Positions 10,698-23,676 of a stretch of 64,000 bases of DNA are shown piece by piece. The notes beneath the pieces were generated by a model. It saw only the letters and a list, made by a program, of their open reading frames with translations, had not been told where the DNA came from and ran no database searches. The first letter of the stretch is position 1, and each line of letters opens with the position of its first letter. Origin of the DNA: Lateolabrax maculatus (lineage: Eukaryota > Chordata > Actinopteri > Acropomatiformes > Lateolabracidae); NCBI GenBank assembly GCA_031216445.1, contig CM062214.1:28469001-28533000 (forward strand). Reading direction: 5' to 3'. A program made the translations under genes and the position numbers.

Positions 10698-13600
10698 TTC
10701 TCTCTGCGCTCCCCGTCGCCTGACAGTTTCTGTTCTGCCTGTTTGACTTCAGCCCCTCAGCTTGACGCCTTTTGAATTAGTTTGTTGTGATCTGCCTGCC
10801 TGTTTCTGGATCAGGACTAGACGTGGTCTTTTACCGAACCTGTCTGTCTCTGAGTCTCAACGGTGTTCCAACACGTTTGTCTGCTGAACCGTTACAGAGA
10901 AATGATGCATGTAAAAATCTAATTTATTGAACTAGATATTTGATGTTTAACGAGAGTCCTTGTTTCCCCGGATCTCTACAGCAGACAAACAAAGCTGGTG
11001 CAACCTGCAGACTCACAGTAAACACATTTATGGGAAATATACAGAATCTTTAAGAAAGGGGCAGGTTACTATCAGGTTATCTCACAGACCAGTGAGCTGC
11101 TGAGTGCCGACACCAGACCAGTTCCCTGACTAACGTCTCCTCTGGTAATCAGTGGAATCAGCTGCTGTGGTCTCTGGTCAGGATTAAAAGCTGAAGCCTC
11201 TCAGCCTCCACACTCACTACAGACTCCTCTCCTATCAGATGAGTACTTTAATTGGATGGAATACAGCGCAGTGATTGAAGTGATAAGCAGTGATGAGTCC
11301 TGATGTCTCACTTTCTGCTATTTCTGAGACACTTATGTGTTCAAAGTGTGTGAAGCAAATTGATCACATGTAACCATAACTGACGGGGTTCTGAACACGG
11401 AGCTGAATCTGAATTTCAGCTGGTTGACGTTTTCTTGTTCATTAATCAATGTTCGTATGTGCATATTGTTCTGACACTCAAAAGGTGGAACAGAGTTTTC
11501 CCTCTAAAATCAACAATATATCTATCAATTCTTCTGCTTTATCGATAAGCTCACACATCCCCAGTCAGTCTCTGACCTCGCGGTCCCCTCTGTCGATATG
11601 TGGGGTGAGTTTGTATCTGTTTCAGTTTTCAGCATTAAATCGCACACGCACACATCGTTTGACCAGGACGTCAACATTCAATACTGTCGATGCTGAATCT
11701 CTGAGGGCTGCAGCAGGTCAGCAGTGGATGAGCTGAAAACACTGCGTGCCTCATTTCTGATCGAAAACTGCGATTACTAAGTGAACCCGGGTTAATAATA
11801 ATCTCAGGGTTAATAATAATGAAAACTAAAAAGAAGAAAAATGCTGCTGCTGCATTGACTCGCCGCAGAATGATCTGATTTCATCATCTTTTTTAACAAT
11901 AGCTATAAAAACAAAATACATTTACTTCCCATGTTTATTGTGTAAAAAAAAGTGTAGCAAGGCAGTGAAAATGAGCAAAATAAACGAATGCAGTAGATTA
12001 TTTATCAACTTGATGTTCAGTATAAAATGAGTAAAAAGCTCTGAATTCAGTCTAAATAAGTGAAGAGAAGGTTCAAACAAACTGTCCACCTGTCGAAACA
12101 GTGAAGCCTCCTCGGGACTAACCTCCTAACCTGAAACCCTCAGGCTGCACTACAATAAACACTTTAAACAGAGATGTGACCGCGTCTTTGGTCTGTGTCA
12201 CAGAAACACTTCCTGCTGTGGACTCTCCATGTTAATTATACATTCATCTCACATCTTTCCCTTTAGCACCACTATTATCAAAAAGCAGTTTTTTAAATTC
12301 AATTCAACACGTTTTTGAGTGTAAATGGCATTCTGGACAGATTTCAGTGTGGCTTCAGCTCACATCACAGCACTGATAAAGGAGTTCAGTGAAATTTGTC
12401 TCAATACAAACCCATGTAAAACATCAATGCTGCTGGATTGACATGCAAACTTCACTCCTGTCCTCCTGTTTAATTATTTTCATGTAAATCTCCCGTACTT
12501 TTAACTTTTCTGAAAGAAAGAAAAGAAGAAAGCAGCGAACACATCTGAAACAATAACACAGCCACATGATGTCGTCCACTGCTGTCATATCGCTGACGAT
12601 CAGCTCAGCCGTCTGTGGGGAGAACAGAGAACATGCAAACACGAACAAAACTCTTTTCTGAGTCGACTCTTAACCAGATGTCTTCTTTGTTTGGGGTGTT
12701 TGTGCTGAGAAACATGTATCATCATTCATCAGCTGTCCCTTTAGTTAATGATGGTGTTGGGGGAGGTCGGCGGACATCAGGTGACCTGCGGTATGACTGT
12801 GGCCAGCTCGCAGCCCGGCGCTGTTCAGGGGGGTTCGAGCTGCACTGACCAGGATTAAATCGAAACTAAAACTCTTGTTTACCACTGCCTTTAATTTCAT
12901 TAATTTTCTCTAATGCACTTTTATTTCTCAATTAAAATTTAGGCTATTTATTGCTGCAGTATAATTCCTGTCTTATTTAGAATCTGTTTTATTGTAATAC
13001 TGAGTTACCATCATGTTAAGAAGGTGCTGCATCAGTAAACTTGCCTTATAGTTGAGTTTTCTGTCTTTTTGATTTGTGCACATGACAGATTTGATCATAA
13101 CATTCAACACAAACTATAAAAAAATACACATCAGTATCAGATCTTCTGCCAACACAGTACACGGGGCATTTTCATCATTATTCAATATTTATACAAATAT
13201 AACTTGTTGAGTTGCATTAGTCTGATTAAATGTGTAGATGTCTGTTTACTGCATGTAGATGAAAGCTGCTCAGACAGTTTAACATGAGAACAAACTGCAG
13301 AACAGTTCAGTAGAGCTGCAGCCGCAGGGGTTGTACTGTGCATACATACAGTTTATTCAAAGAAATGCTTCATTAGCACTCTGCTGTCTGTCTGTCCTCA
13401 TGTACCTGCAGGTCTTTTACTCTCAGTGATTTGTTTATTTTATAATATGGATGTGCTTTTCATGTCTGGCTTGTCATGTTTCAATAAGCAGTATAATGTT
13501 TTCTTATTTAGTCCATATGTCTATTAACATTAAAATCCCTTCTTTCATTGCTTTCTCTGTCTTGTAGTATGAGCCTCTGTGTTGCATGTTTTGAATGGTA

Positions 13601-13714
13601 CCTGACAGTGTGGTATAATGGTGTCCAATGTGATGGTTCTAACATTAATATTCTCTTTGCATTATTGCTCTGCTTATAAATTATCTCAATAACTTTAATT
13701 TGAATCTTATATTC
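10698..13714. other. Non-coding stretch
   Basis: 10,698-10,900 has pyrimidine-rich phrases resembling fish retroelement UTR DNA (weak). The rest, including AT-rich 12,850-13,700, shows no domain, RNA gene or microsatellite of note. ORFs at 11,449-11,736 and 12,615-12,848 have no recognisable features. Confidence 0.5.
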
Positions 13715-13845
13715 TGTTTTTAGAGTGTCTGTCCAGGGACTCCAGATGGAAAACAGCCTCTTGGCTGACTCACAGTTACAGTACAGCAGTGTTTATTAAT
13801 GTATACAGTCCCGGTTAAATGAGCCAATAAATAAAATCAGTGGTG
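13715..13845 (+). mobile_element. LINE 3' tail relic (CR1/L2-like)
   Basis: The phrases 'gtccagggactccagatgga', 'cagtgtttattaatgt', 'cagtcccggttaaat' and a terminal 'aataaataaaat' match, from memory, the 3' untranslated end of a common fish LINE of the CR1/L2 group. Only the tail is seen, as expected of 5'-truncated LINE insertions. No coding part is recognised upstream. Confidence 0.5.
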
Positions 13846-14234
13846 CGACCTTTTTTTAAAGCTTAGCTCCACAGTCCTCAGCTGAGAGTAAAAAAGGGGG
13901 CCAGACACTGTGCTGCACACAAATCAGCCAACACACTCCCAAAAGTAATTAGGTCTGAGCTGTAAAGAGTTTGGAGGGAAAGTAAACGTATTTAGGAAAA
14001 ATCAAACCTAATTTCCTCTAAGTTCCACATCTGTCAGCTGCACAGCAACAGGGATGTTTTCAGGACGCAGCAGGGCCACAAATACATCCGGAGAGTTAAA
14101 GAAAAACTGGTTATCTGTGCAGAGAGCAGTGCAGTGAGCCGGAGTTATTCTGGTCCAGGTTGTATCTCAGGTTCAGGTGCAGCTCTGAAGTGACTTTCAG
14201 GGCCGACAGGAACTTTAACCATGTTTACTGAAAG

Positions 14235-14600
14235 CACAAGTTTGACATTCTAAGAAAGTGCTTATTTCCTTTCTGGCAGAGAGTTAGATGAAAAGGTTGT
14301 ATCTTGTATCTGTACGTCAGCAGCCTGTTAGCTTAGCATAAAGACTGGAAATAGTTTGGCTCTGTCCAAAGGCAACACAACCAGCATCTATAAAGCTCAT
14401 AGATTCACATGTTACATCTCGTTTCTTTGAGCTGTACAAAAACAACGTTTCACTGTTTTAAGGGGGATTTCTGTTGGACGGAGTCTCCGTCTGCTTTACG
14501 TCTTTATGCTAAGCTAAACCACTGGGCGTGATATCAACCTTCTCATCTAATAGCAGCACCCACAATTAAAGGTGAAGTTTCTCTTTTAAACAAAACGATT
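14235..14600. mobile_element. Foldback element, full-length-like copy
   Basis: The two halves are inverted copies. 'gcttagcataaagac' at 14,331-14,345 pairs with 'gtctttatgctaagc' at 14,500-14,514. The outer arms also pair: 'ttagatgaaaaggttgta' near 14,284 against the reverse complement of 'tatcaaccttctcatctaa' near 14,532. A palindrome GACGGAGTCTCCGTC (14,477-14,491) sits between the arms, nearer the right one. I recognise the arms as a very common percomorph repeat; partial copies are at 35.02, 42.73 and 56.13 kb. No coding capacity. Probably a non-autonomous foldback or MITE-type DNA element. Confidence 0.7.
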
Positions 14601-15094
14601 AGGCTCGTTGGAGATTACAGTTCATTTAGTAATGATGGGCTCAGAAATTCCCCTCCACTTCAGAGTTGGGTTTGAAAAACAGTTGAATAATCTATGATTT
14701 TTAAAGTTTAAAACAAGGTTGTATTTTTATTATTTCATATAAACATGAAATTGTGGAGATACGTGGTTTTGATCAGTCATCAACGATATGAATGAAAAAC
14801 CTGCTCCCTATAAGCCCAATGAGTCCTGTATAGAGTCAGTCAGTCGTTCTTCTCGGTTGGTTTGCCGTCACCAACTTCACTTCAGACCCCGAGGAGGACG
14901 AGTGGGGGAAGGCTTCTCTGCAGCGTTTCAAGGCCACAGTGTTATCACAGATATTTGCATGTTAGTTTGATCATCTTCTCTTGTTTGGGGCCTCATGACC
15001 CCACTGGGACCGTTCTACATGAACAGACCGCAAACCAGATGATCAGAGTCCAACAGTGTCCTCGACCATCTGTGGACTATTAATATTTTTTTTT
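14601..15094. other. Non-coding stretch
   Basis: No feature recognised; two overlapping short ORFs at 14,788-15,083 have no domain. Confidence 0.5.
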
Positions 15095-15560
15095 GGTTTG
15101 TTTTTGTTTCCTGTTTTACTTTGAAGGGGTCTCCTCTTGCCTCGTGTAGGTTGCTTCACTTCCTGCCTGTGTGATCGCTCTGATTAGTTTCACCTGTCCC
15201 TCGTCCTCCTTCCCTCCCTCCTGTAGTTAGTCAGTGTCAGTTCTTGGTAGGTTTGTCCTCCAGCTTTGAACCCGTTGTTTGATTTATGTCTTCCCTTGCC
15301 TGCCTGACCGCCTGCACTTCTTTGTAAGTGAGGGTCCTTCCCCCATGCTCCCCGGCTACCAACCCTGACACAGTGTCAGCTCGTCTCCATCCCTGTGGTT
15401 CCCCGCTCAGTACATCTGCGATCTGTCCTGTGGAGTTTCGTGGCTCCAGGGGAAGCTCTTTTCACACCTCAGTAACGAGTCCGTGCTGTCGACGGAAGTC
15501 ACATCCTCATTGTAGAACCACACTGCTGTCCTTTTGTGGAGGGTCTTGATGAGATTTTTA
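15095..15560 (+). repeat. Retroelement UTR- or LTR-like relic
   Basis: Pyrimidine-rich text with 'tttcctgttttactttga', 'cacttcctgcctgtgtga', 'tgattagtttcacctgtcc' and 'cttgcctgcctgacc' is typical of the untranslated or LTR-like DNA of decayed fish retroelements. No flanking polyprotein is present. Similar blocks occur at 2.44 kb (reversed) and 45.8 kb. Confidence 0.4.
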
Positions 15561-15628
15561 TTTTGAGTTGCTTTCTTTTAGTAACTCAAATATTCCGTGT
15601 TGATGCTTCCCAATCTCTTTAAATCAGG

Positions 15629-16387
15629 TCAGTAGTTGACCCATGTCGAGGCACCAGGCTGCTGATGTTCATGGTCACGTGGTTGTTCCCCAGTTGAAGT
15701 CGGAGTTGAGTTCAGTTTCTGATGATGTAGTTTGACGGGGAACAGTGGTGTGGAAATAATGTGGTGCAGTCCCCACCGAGGAGCCACCAAATATTTCATC
15801 CATTTGCTGTAAAAGGACAGAACAGTCCAAACCAGACAGCTGCAGGGTTGGATTTTCACCCTCTGATCATCTCCTCCCTTCACCAGTGCTGCAACTATGA
15901 GCCCCTGATGAACCACATAGTTACATTTTGGGTGGCAAAATACTGAACAGGAAAAATAGAAGACTTTCAGAAAGTCCCACCAACATTTTAGATGTATATA
16001 CCGAGCTCCTCCTGCCCGAGATCTGTCTTTAGTCCTTCTGTACGAGATTGGCATGTTACTTATTTTTTCCTTTGTGAATGTGTTTCCTTTGGCAGTGAAG
16101 GCTTGTTTAGTCTTAAAGAATAAAGGTGATTTGTTCCGGTTGTGTCCTGGTCTGCTCAGGTAGTAATACTCTTGTCCTGTGTTTGAATTATGTAAAGGCC
16201 CTGCAGTATTGTTAAAACTTCCATATTTTATTGTAATCCTTACAGTCACTGTACCGCAGCAGGTGAATGTAACTACTGGCTGGGTCCGAACCTGAGTGGG
16301 GGTGGATCCTTGGGGCCGGGGGAAGAGGAGAGGGGAAGACAGGAGAGTGGCAACACTGCTGTGAATACACATCGGCTGCATTGCCAT
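15629..16387 (-). CDS. Unassigned 252-codon ORF, coding status doubtful
   Basis: This is the longest ORF in the window that is not low-complexity. I recognise no domain, signal peptide or transmembrane pattern; the product would be basic, His/Thr/Ser-rich and have scattered Cys. It has no visible introns, promoter or partner. It sits just upstream (on its strand) of retroelement UTR-like DNA at 15.1-15.56 kb, so it may belong to a retroelement or be a chance ORF. Part of the plus strand (15,761-15,946) is open too, which weakens the case. Confidence 0.15.
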   Translation of the reverse strand: MAMQPMCIHSSVATLLSSPLLFPRPQGSTPTQVRTQPVVTFTCCGTVTVRITIKYGSFNNTAGPLHNSNTGQEYYYLSRPGHNRNKSPLFFKTKQAFTAKGNTFTKEKISNMPISYRRTKDRSRAGGARYIHLKCWWDFLKVFYFSCSVFCHPKCNYVVHQGLIVAALVKGGDDQRVKIQPCSCLVWTVLSFYSKWMKYLVAPRWGLHHIISTPLFPVKLHHQKLNSTPTSTGEQPRDHEHQQPGASTWVNY

Positions 16388-16389
16388 TT

Positions 16390-18035
16390 GTGGGTTTACT
16401 GCAGTTAAAGAAAGCCAGAAAGTGAAAAGGATTATTCATTAACATATAAATATTCATGTTTGGCATAATAAAAAGATGATTTACCTCGATTGTCCCCTGC
16501 AGCTCTTACTTGCTCCAGTATGTCAGTGTCATACTCATTATCTGGAAAGACAGATCATTTATTAATTGCTATCCAAATGTATAAAGGTTTTAAGGTTTTA
16601 CACTGCTCACTGGTAATCTGATGGCACCTTAGTCGTCCCTCAATGTAACTTTATATCTATTTTTTCAGCTCAAAACCAGGTCTGACTGCAAAGCAAGAAA
16701 ATAGCACACACCTGCTTGAAATTGAACAAATCTATTGATTGGGACCCTGTTAACTGAACAGATTGAACCCATCACAGTGTGTTGGTGATTTTGTTGATGA
16801 TGATGTTCAGGAATTTATTTCTTGTGCTTTACTGCAATTTGTCCAATAAATAACCAATACATTTATTAGAACTGAACTTGTGTGAACTATTTTTCTTTGT
16901 GATATATGGCCAGAGAATAATGGCTACTTTGCACATAAACTCCACTGTATTAATCATCTTAATGGGCAGAGATATATGGTCTGTTATTTCATATTTAATC
17001 TCATAAATGTAACAAATAGAAAAACTAACTTTGTACCAATGAATTGGAAGCTTTTGAGGTCAAACAAATTGGATTTTTCCAAAACGATACATCTACTTTT
17101 GTACAGTGGTCTAGTTTTGCCACTATTATCATTGAGGAGAAAGACTGAGCCGATTGTTGGAAGTCATATTTATTTAAGTATAGCATACATAGATAATGTA
17201 TATAAAGGCACTGTCATTAAAAAATCCTACGACCCTCAATTTAAGAAATGTAACTAGTGCAAGCAAGAATCAGGACACAAGTTTCTTTCAGGGAGAGGCA
17301 GAATGACAGACTCCGTTACAAACAATTGTCTTATTCCATCGCTTCACAATATAACCCGATTCAACTCCTCTGGCTGACATCGAGCTGTAATTAGGCTTTC
17401 TTATTATCTTTTTTTATGGATTTATTTATATGTGTGTGTGTGTGTGTGTCTCTGGCGTTGTATTCTATCCTTTGTTCTTTTTAACTGCTCTTTAAATAAC
17501 TTCATATCATAATCATTATTAATATCATCAGCCACAGGAGATGTTTGTGAACAGATGAAACCTTCAAGGCACAACATGTGACGAACAGACGACAATCAAG
17601 CGTTAAATATTAGAGATATTATAGATTTTTTCTACAAAAGTTGGTGTTTGCGGTCCAAACAAAGAGCCAATCAGCTCTTTGATCAGGCGACAGCCAGGCG
17701 TTTCCCATGATGCCCTGGGTCTCGGAGTCGGTGGAGAGCAACTGCAGTGGCTTTAAAACATGCGGCACCATTTGTGTATTCCTGATCGATGTGAAGCTAC
17801 CATTGACAATACTCAGCACATCCTGTTTCTTTTTCACATTAAAAGCCTACATATAAAGGAAAGACTTTTAAGGTGTAAATTCTGGAGGAAGTGTTGAGCT
17901 TCATTCATGGCAGCTTAACATCGTTTAGGGGAACAGGAATTTATAAAGAATTTAAAAATAAAGGCCTAGCTTCTCTCTGCCACTGAGGGAATTATGGGCG
18001 TTACTTGCGATTTTTGATTTAAACTATTCCTTTTA
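16390..18035. other. Non-coding stretch with a short (TG)n
   Basis: AT-rich DNA with a (TG)n run at 17,431-17,449. The ORF at 16,976-17,257 has no recognisable domain. Nothing else supported. Confidence 0.55.
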
Positions 18036-18039
18036 AGAT

Positions 18040-18262
18040 GTACCTCTTTGTTCATGTTCTTACCCTTGAAGTTGACACATCTGAGGGGTCACAATATTTA
18101 GTCATCCTGGGACCCCTCACGTTTCAGATACATGGGCAAGATGTGACCATCAAACAGACTCGCAGCTCCCGTCCACACCAAGGCCATGACCCGATAAGAC
18201 GTGTCAAAAGGAGATCTCGCCTAGCTTTCAGGGGTCACAAGACAAAATAGTTGGGAATCACT
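18040..18262. repeat. Dispersed repeat relic ending 'gttgggaatcactg'
   Basis: The end of the block, 'ggggtcacaag ... gttgggaatcactgc', resembles a common fish interspersed repeat whose terminus reads like 'gttgggaaccactg'. It is abutted directly by another repeat at 18,268. No coding capacity. Confidence 0.35.
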
Positions 18263-18267
18263 GCCTT

Positions 18268-18965
18268 CAGGCCCTTTCAGACACACCGCAATTTGAGCGC
18301 TGAAAGTCTGTCCTTTGAACAGAGGATTCAGGATCAAACAGCAGACCTTGAGAGAAATTGTGTATCACTCTTAGCTTCAGAGGAGCTGCTCTGACCTGCC
18401 TGTAGATGGAGGCTATCACCAGAAAATCCTCTCCATCTTCCACACATGCAGCACAGACACCAGAGAAACAACTCACTTTTAATGCTGACAATTTGACAAA
18501 ATGTCAACAAATATCGAATAAAACAGCAGTGCCTCCCCGTGGATGACATTATAACAGCACATTTGATGAGCTTTAGTCTCGCTCTCCTGATTGCACAGAA
18601 GATCGAAACAGTACTGTGAATCTGAGAAAACGGTGCTGCTCTGAACACCCTGCTGTGTTATGCATGCGTTGCTAGTGCGGCATCGGGGCGCTGCTTTTTT
18701 AATACGCCCGGGTTTGTATACACGTCGCTGCTGATTGGGTAACACCTCTGACGCACCCACCAAACGTTGCAAAACAGTGCAACCGTTCTCAGATTGAACG
18801 TGCCCCAGGTGTTTTCTCTGCTTTTTTCCCATTGGCTGAACAAATAATTTTTTTTTTCCTGCACGTTTGGGTGGGCTGAGCCGTCCCCGGCCCACAGCCA
18901 CCGCCGGCCTGGCTCGGCAACGAAACCAGTGAAATAGGAACGCTGTAAACATGGTGAACCAGCAG
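18268..18965. mobile_element. Non-autonomous element relic, CpG-bearing
   Basis: It starts with 'caggccctttcagacac', a CAG-starting terminus of hAT-like appearance, and contains a phrase set ('cccattggctgaac', 'gggtgggctgagccgt', 'cagccaccgccggcctggct', 'aaataggaacgctgtaaac') that I associate with a repeated fish element. The 157-codon minus ORF at 18,479-18,952 falls wholly inside it and is probably the kind of spurious protein repeats yield. Ends and class not established. Confidence 0.4.
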
Positions 18966-19017
18966 GGGCTAAATTAAACTGTCAGCTCAGATCAGATTCT
19001 TTGTGCTGATATGAGAC

Positions 19018-19044
19018 TGTGTGTGTGTGTGTGTGTGTGTGTGT
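19018..19044. repeat. (TG)n microsatellite
   Basis: About 13 uninterrupted TG units. Confidence 0.97.
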
Positions 19045-20678
19045 GCTCTCAGATTTGACCTCTTTCTGTGAGAACAACTGAATGAGTCTGAAGAGTTTTC
19101 ATCTAAAACATCAAACTAAAGTAAATAAGTCCAGAGTTTTCTGCTTTAAATCAAAGCAAATTGCAGTGTTTGTCCACCTGGATGTGATCCTCCTACTTCT
19201 GTTCTGGTAATGACGCTTGGGCTGTTTGTCCCAGTTGATTCTGTTCTTGCCAGAAGCTGTTTCTCAAATCACAAAAATATGAGAATAACATCCAGCTTTC
19301 AGTTTCCCTTCAAGGCAAGTTAAAGAAGCTCAGTGGTACAGCACGGGTTGGTAGTAACAGCACATTTGCAGCAAGTCTAAAATAAATTCTCTGTACTTTG
19401 CATTCATCCAAACCTCCCTGTGTACCATCAACTAAAGTCATCTGAAGGTTTGGCTGGAGTTACTGAACTGGTGTAGTGTCTCTGAGAGTGGCAACGACAA
19501 AATATATCAACAAATTGGATTGGACAAGAGATTCTGTACAAATATTCTGTAGTTATTAGTTTTAATTTTCTAATTTCTTTTACATTTTCTTTCCATTGTG
19601 GCTTCAGACATTATGCCAGTGAAGTATAATTCCAGCTTCACCCCACCGTCTCACAGGGCCTCTGCTGGGTTGAGATGTGGTGACTGTGAAGGATATGGAT
19701 CCCATCATCTTCATTCTCATCAAAGCATTCAATGACCCCACATGCCCTCATTTATTTAGTGTTTTTTCCTTTAATTTCTCACCCTTCAGCGTTATAATAA
19801 CCTCCTGACATCCAGTTTCAGGTCAGTTCACACCTTGATCATGTCACCCATGTCACTGGGACTCCCCACGAGTCTACTGAACTGAAGAAACCTCTTGGAT
19901 GATATGTGCAACACACTTTTAGTCCAGAGGAAAATTCATTTTTTCTTGCCTTCCACCACAGAGAGACCAATATCTTAAGCATTGACAACACGTAAATATA
20001 TGACCCTATCAGGTAATTTAATTTTAATATATTACACCAGGACTGAACAGAGTAATGTGTCTCAGGGAGCCCTGTGCAACAGTGAAAGGGCGTTATGCTA
20101 ATCTCATCCGTCACAGATGGCTGCGTGGAGAGATTCGGTGAAAATGAGGTGAGATGTTTTTCGCCTCCAGGAAGTAGTGTAAAGGCAGAGACGTCTGCTG
20201 TGTATTGTCTGGCAGTCACATCATCACTCATTATTCTGAACAGCTGGGAAATGTGAGTGTTGGCGAAACACAATGTTTGGCTGCCAGGTGGCTTCGACAG
20301 GCCCGGCGTTATCTAAAGTGTGTCTTAATTCCAAAGGAAATGCTGCTCACCGATGGTTTACATTCTGGAAAGGTCAGTCTGGTGGATTCTACATTGTTCT
20401 CCATTCATTCCTTCATGTTCCCCTCAGGATGAACTGTAATAACTTCTCCTCTAGCGCCATCATCAGGTCAACATGTTACTGTATCCAACACGTGTGTGAC
20501 CAAATACCTTCAGGACTTATAAACTAATTTAGTTAACAAGGTAAAAATCAAATGTGCTTACCGTCAGCAGGTTGGCATGCTGACTTTAGCATTCAGCTCA
20601 AAGCAACACTGACTCTTACTGGCTGCAGACTTTAGGTCTTGGTCACTGATGAAGACCATGAGATGCAGTTGAAGATAG

Positions 20679-20679
<1 letters not shown>

Positions 20680-20717
<38 letters not shown>
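20680..20717. repeat. (TG)n microsatellite
   Basis: About 18-19 uninterrupted TG units, ~95 bp from a second tract at 20,812. Confidence 0.97.
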
Positions 20718-20721
<4 letters not shown>

Positions 20722-20811
20722 ATTTCTCTGTGGGTGTGACTGTTTTATAGAGTACATGATCAGGGCTCATAAATGTGTATGTGGACAGATGCTGGTCATA
20801 AAGTCTGTGTT

Positions 20812-20837
20812 TTGTGTGTGTGTGTGTGTGTGTGTGT
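20812..20837. repeat. (TG)n microsatellite
   Basis: About 12-13 TG units, second of a close pair. Confidence 0.96.
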
Positions 20838-22841
20838 TTCCTACTGTATGAATACTATATTCTACATATAGATAATACTTCATGAAGGCAATTTTTTACC
20901 TTTTATTGTATTTTTAAAGTCTGAAATCTGAGACCGTTGAATTTGCTTGTGTGAGACGTGCAATTCAGATGAACCTATTTGTATGTAAGACAGTGTGATC
21001 ATTTGTCCCTGAAGCCGGGCTGCTGCTCCCACTGTTTTCCTGGCAAATGTTACACTGGAGGTTTTGTTTTGGATGTGGGACAAACATTAAACTGAAGCAG
21101 GGAATAGTCATTATCTGAGATTAGCAGCTGTTTAGGGAGTTGTTGCTTTCTTCCAATAAAGGTTTTTAAACAGGATTTTCCTCCGAGATACAGATGGTAT
21201 TATAACATTTACATAACGCTCTGGGACAGTTTGGGGATGTTTCTGGCTGGCACAGATATAAAAAGACCCCTCTTGAATCTGAGGAGGACCAGACCATCCA
21301 CATCCCCACGATGCAGGAAACTAGGTTGGCATCTTGAGAAAATCAGCAGGGGAGGAAGGATGAGGAGGGGGGGGGGAGTCGGTGGAGGCTGACCAATTAT
21401 ATGCAGAGTCTCGTCTCGCTCTCCTGCAGTAAAATGGTTTGGCTGTCAGCTGCATCTGTGGAAAACCATTTCCTGTCAGCAAATCGTGATGCAGCCTCAC
21501 ATGGGAGCAAGGTAATAACTTCTATTCTCGTCAACAATGAGATTTGGTAATTGTTGTTAGTCAGTGTGAGGTCAGAGCCAAGGAAGAGGATAAAAATAAA
21601 CTCTCGCCAAGACAAGTCATGTCCACATCATGTGCACGGAGGACAGTCCAGCCTGCTGCTATGTTTGTCTCTTCCAGACGCACATGAGGACACACAGGGA
21701 CACATCTGTACCGGCAATGATTGTGCCAAATGTCCACACGACTGTGCACTGACCACAGATGAGTCCAGCAGTGAGATCAGCTCATCCACTGCAGAGAAAA
21801 CAGTGAATCTAATGCACACAGCAACTCTGTTTCCTCCCACACATACTTGGCAGCACATGATCAGATTCTGTAGGAAACAGGGCTCCAAGGTCACATGCAT
21901 GGAGTTCTTCAAATGGATGCTTCTCCACATCCTAATCACCAGTGTCTTGACTCCATCGTAGGTATTTCTATACATGTGGCCTCATCATATTTAACAAAGA
22001 GATCTAATATATCTTCAGTTTTCACTATATTTTGCAGTTAATTATTTAGATAGTTATGGTATTGATTGTGTGATGCACAATTAATACTCAACAAATATAA
22101 TCTGACACTTTTTATATTCACCCTCCAGAACAACTCATCAGAAAGAAGAGTGTGTGTAGTCTTTAAATCATCATATAATGAGCAATAAAACTTAAAATTG
22201 ACTTCACCTAAATCACATTAGAAAGTCAATTTGCTCTGAGAATCATGAATAATATACTGGAATTGGTTTTAAAGTATAAAGTAAATCAATCATTCATTCA
22301 AAATAAAGAATAAAGGTTTGTGTAAAATGTCCCAGTTACAGATCTTTCTGGTGTTCAGGCGTGTTCACAAGTCTGCAGTTTCCCAGCTTATCTCTCCACT
22401 GTTGGACAAACCTGGAACTTATGAACTCCCAGACACTAATTTCATTAATAACTCTCTACACTGTAAAAAGTTCAACATGTACATTTCCCTGCTGTCTTAA
22501 AAATAAGAGTCAACTGAACTTAAGTGGAATAATTAGTTCAAAGTTGATCAGATTTTAAGTTGCATCACAAGCAGTTCAGTGATGATGACAGACGTTAAGA
22601 TTAACTTTGAAGAAAGAAGAACTCTGAGCTGCAGCTTCTGCTGTACCAGATTTAGTTCAAAGGCAACATGAGATGCTCAAGAACAATCGACCATCGAGAA
22701 CAAACCAGTCTCTTTTAATCAGTCATTAATTAATCATCATTAATCATGCATGCCTATGTGATGAACGGGTGTTTGGAGATCTCTGAGTGTTGCGGGCCTC
22801 CTGTGGATCAAGAAATTAATTTATACATGTTGGGTTCAGAT

Positions 22842-23000
22842 CAGAGGCGTCATGCAAGGAGGGGGCAACTACAGTGGGGGGCAACCAGAGTGGGGGGTGT
22901 GGGGGTCCTTCCCCAGGAAAAATGGGACTATAATGATGCAATTTTCTGCAACTGGCTTTGGGGGGGGGATTATTTTAAAACTTCACTAAATCTGTTTTTG
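22842..23000. repeat. G-rich dispersed repeat fragment
   Basis: 'ggggggcaaccagag', 'gtgggggtccttccccagga' and a later G9 run resemble a recurrent G-rich piece of fish interspersed repeats. It lies just upstream of the BEL/Pao relic; whether it belongs to that element's LTR region is unclear. Confidence 0.35.
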
Positions 23001-23676
23001 TTGCTCATTAATCTGCCACTTATAAATATATCAGGGTAAGTACTGTATATTTATTCAGAGATTTCATGTCAATTATTTGCACTGTTATTGTGAAAAAATT
23101 ACACTCACATATTCATTCACTACTACACTGCTGAGACAATACAATTTTATTTGAGTTTTGCTATTTCTTGATTTAATTTAGCTTGTAAAGGCCTGTTTTA
23201 TTTATGAATGTATTTGAGTTTTTGTGTGTTTGGGAGAAGCCTCTACAAGAAGAAGAGTATCTGCGTGTTGAAACTTCACAGTGTACAGTGACTAATTGTG
23301 GAAAAAGTCACAAGATAAGCTGAGAACTACTCGTTACGGATATTACTGTTGTTTACTGGACCTGCTGCTGAGATGACTGTTATCTGGGTGGATGGAACAT
23401 GTGATATGTTAATGGACAAGCCTTGGATCGACGGTGGATAAGTGGAATTGCTGTGGAACGGTGAAAGCTGTGTAGTTCTGAATATTGTTATAGCATCAGT
23501 GGATAGATTATTTGCCAAGAATGCCGCGTGGACGAAGAGAATATGAATGAAAGGCTTGCAAATATTTTCCCGTGGATATGTTTGTTTTCCCTCCATTTAT
23601 TACAATTGGCAGAAACCAAACTGAACTCTATCAATAGCGTAACGAAGAAAAATTCTTATGTCTGGATATTGATAGA

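Larger units (their letters stand above)
19045..22839. other. Non-coding stretch with two (TG)n tracts
   Basis: No gene recognised. Microsatellites lie at 20,680-20,717 and 20,812-20,837. A G-run of about 10 lies near 21,368. Overlapping ORFs on both strands at 21,551-21,975 show no domain. The remainder is unremarkable. Confidence 0.55.

Noticed and set aside
12600..12850. tRNA-like B-box 'ggttcgagctgc'
   Set aside because: No matching A-box or cloverleaf around it.
18479..18952. 157-codon minus ORF with an Arg-rich start
   Set aside because: Falls inside a repeat relic; such repeats often give spurious proteins.
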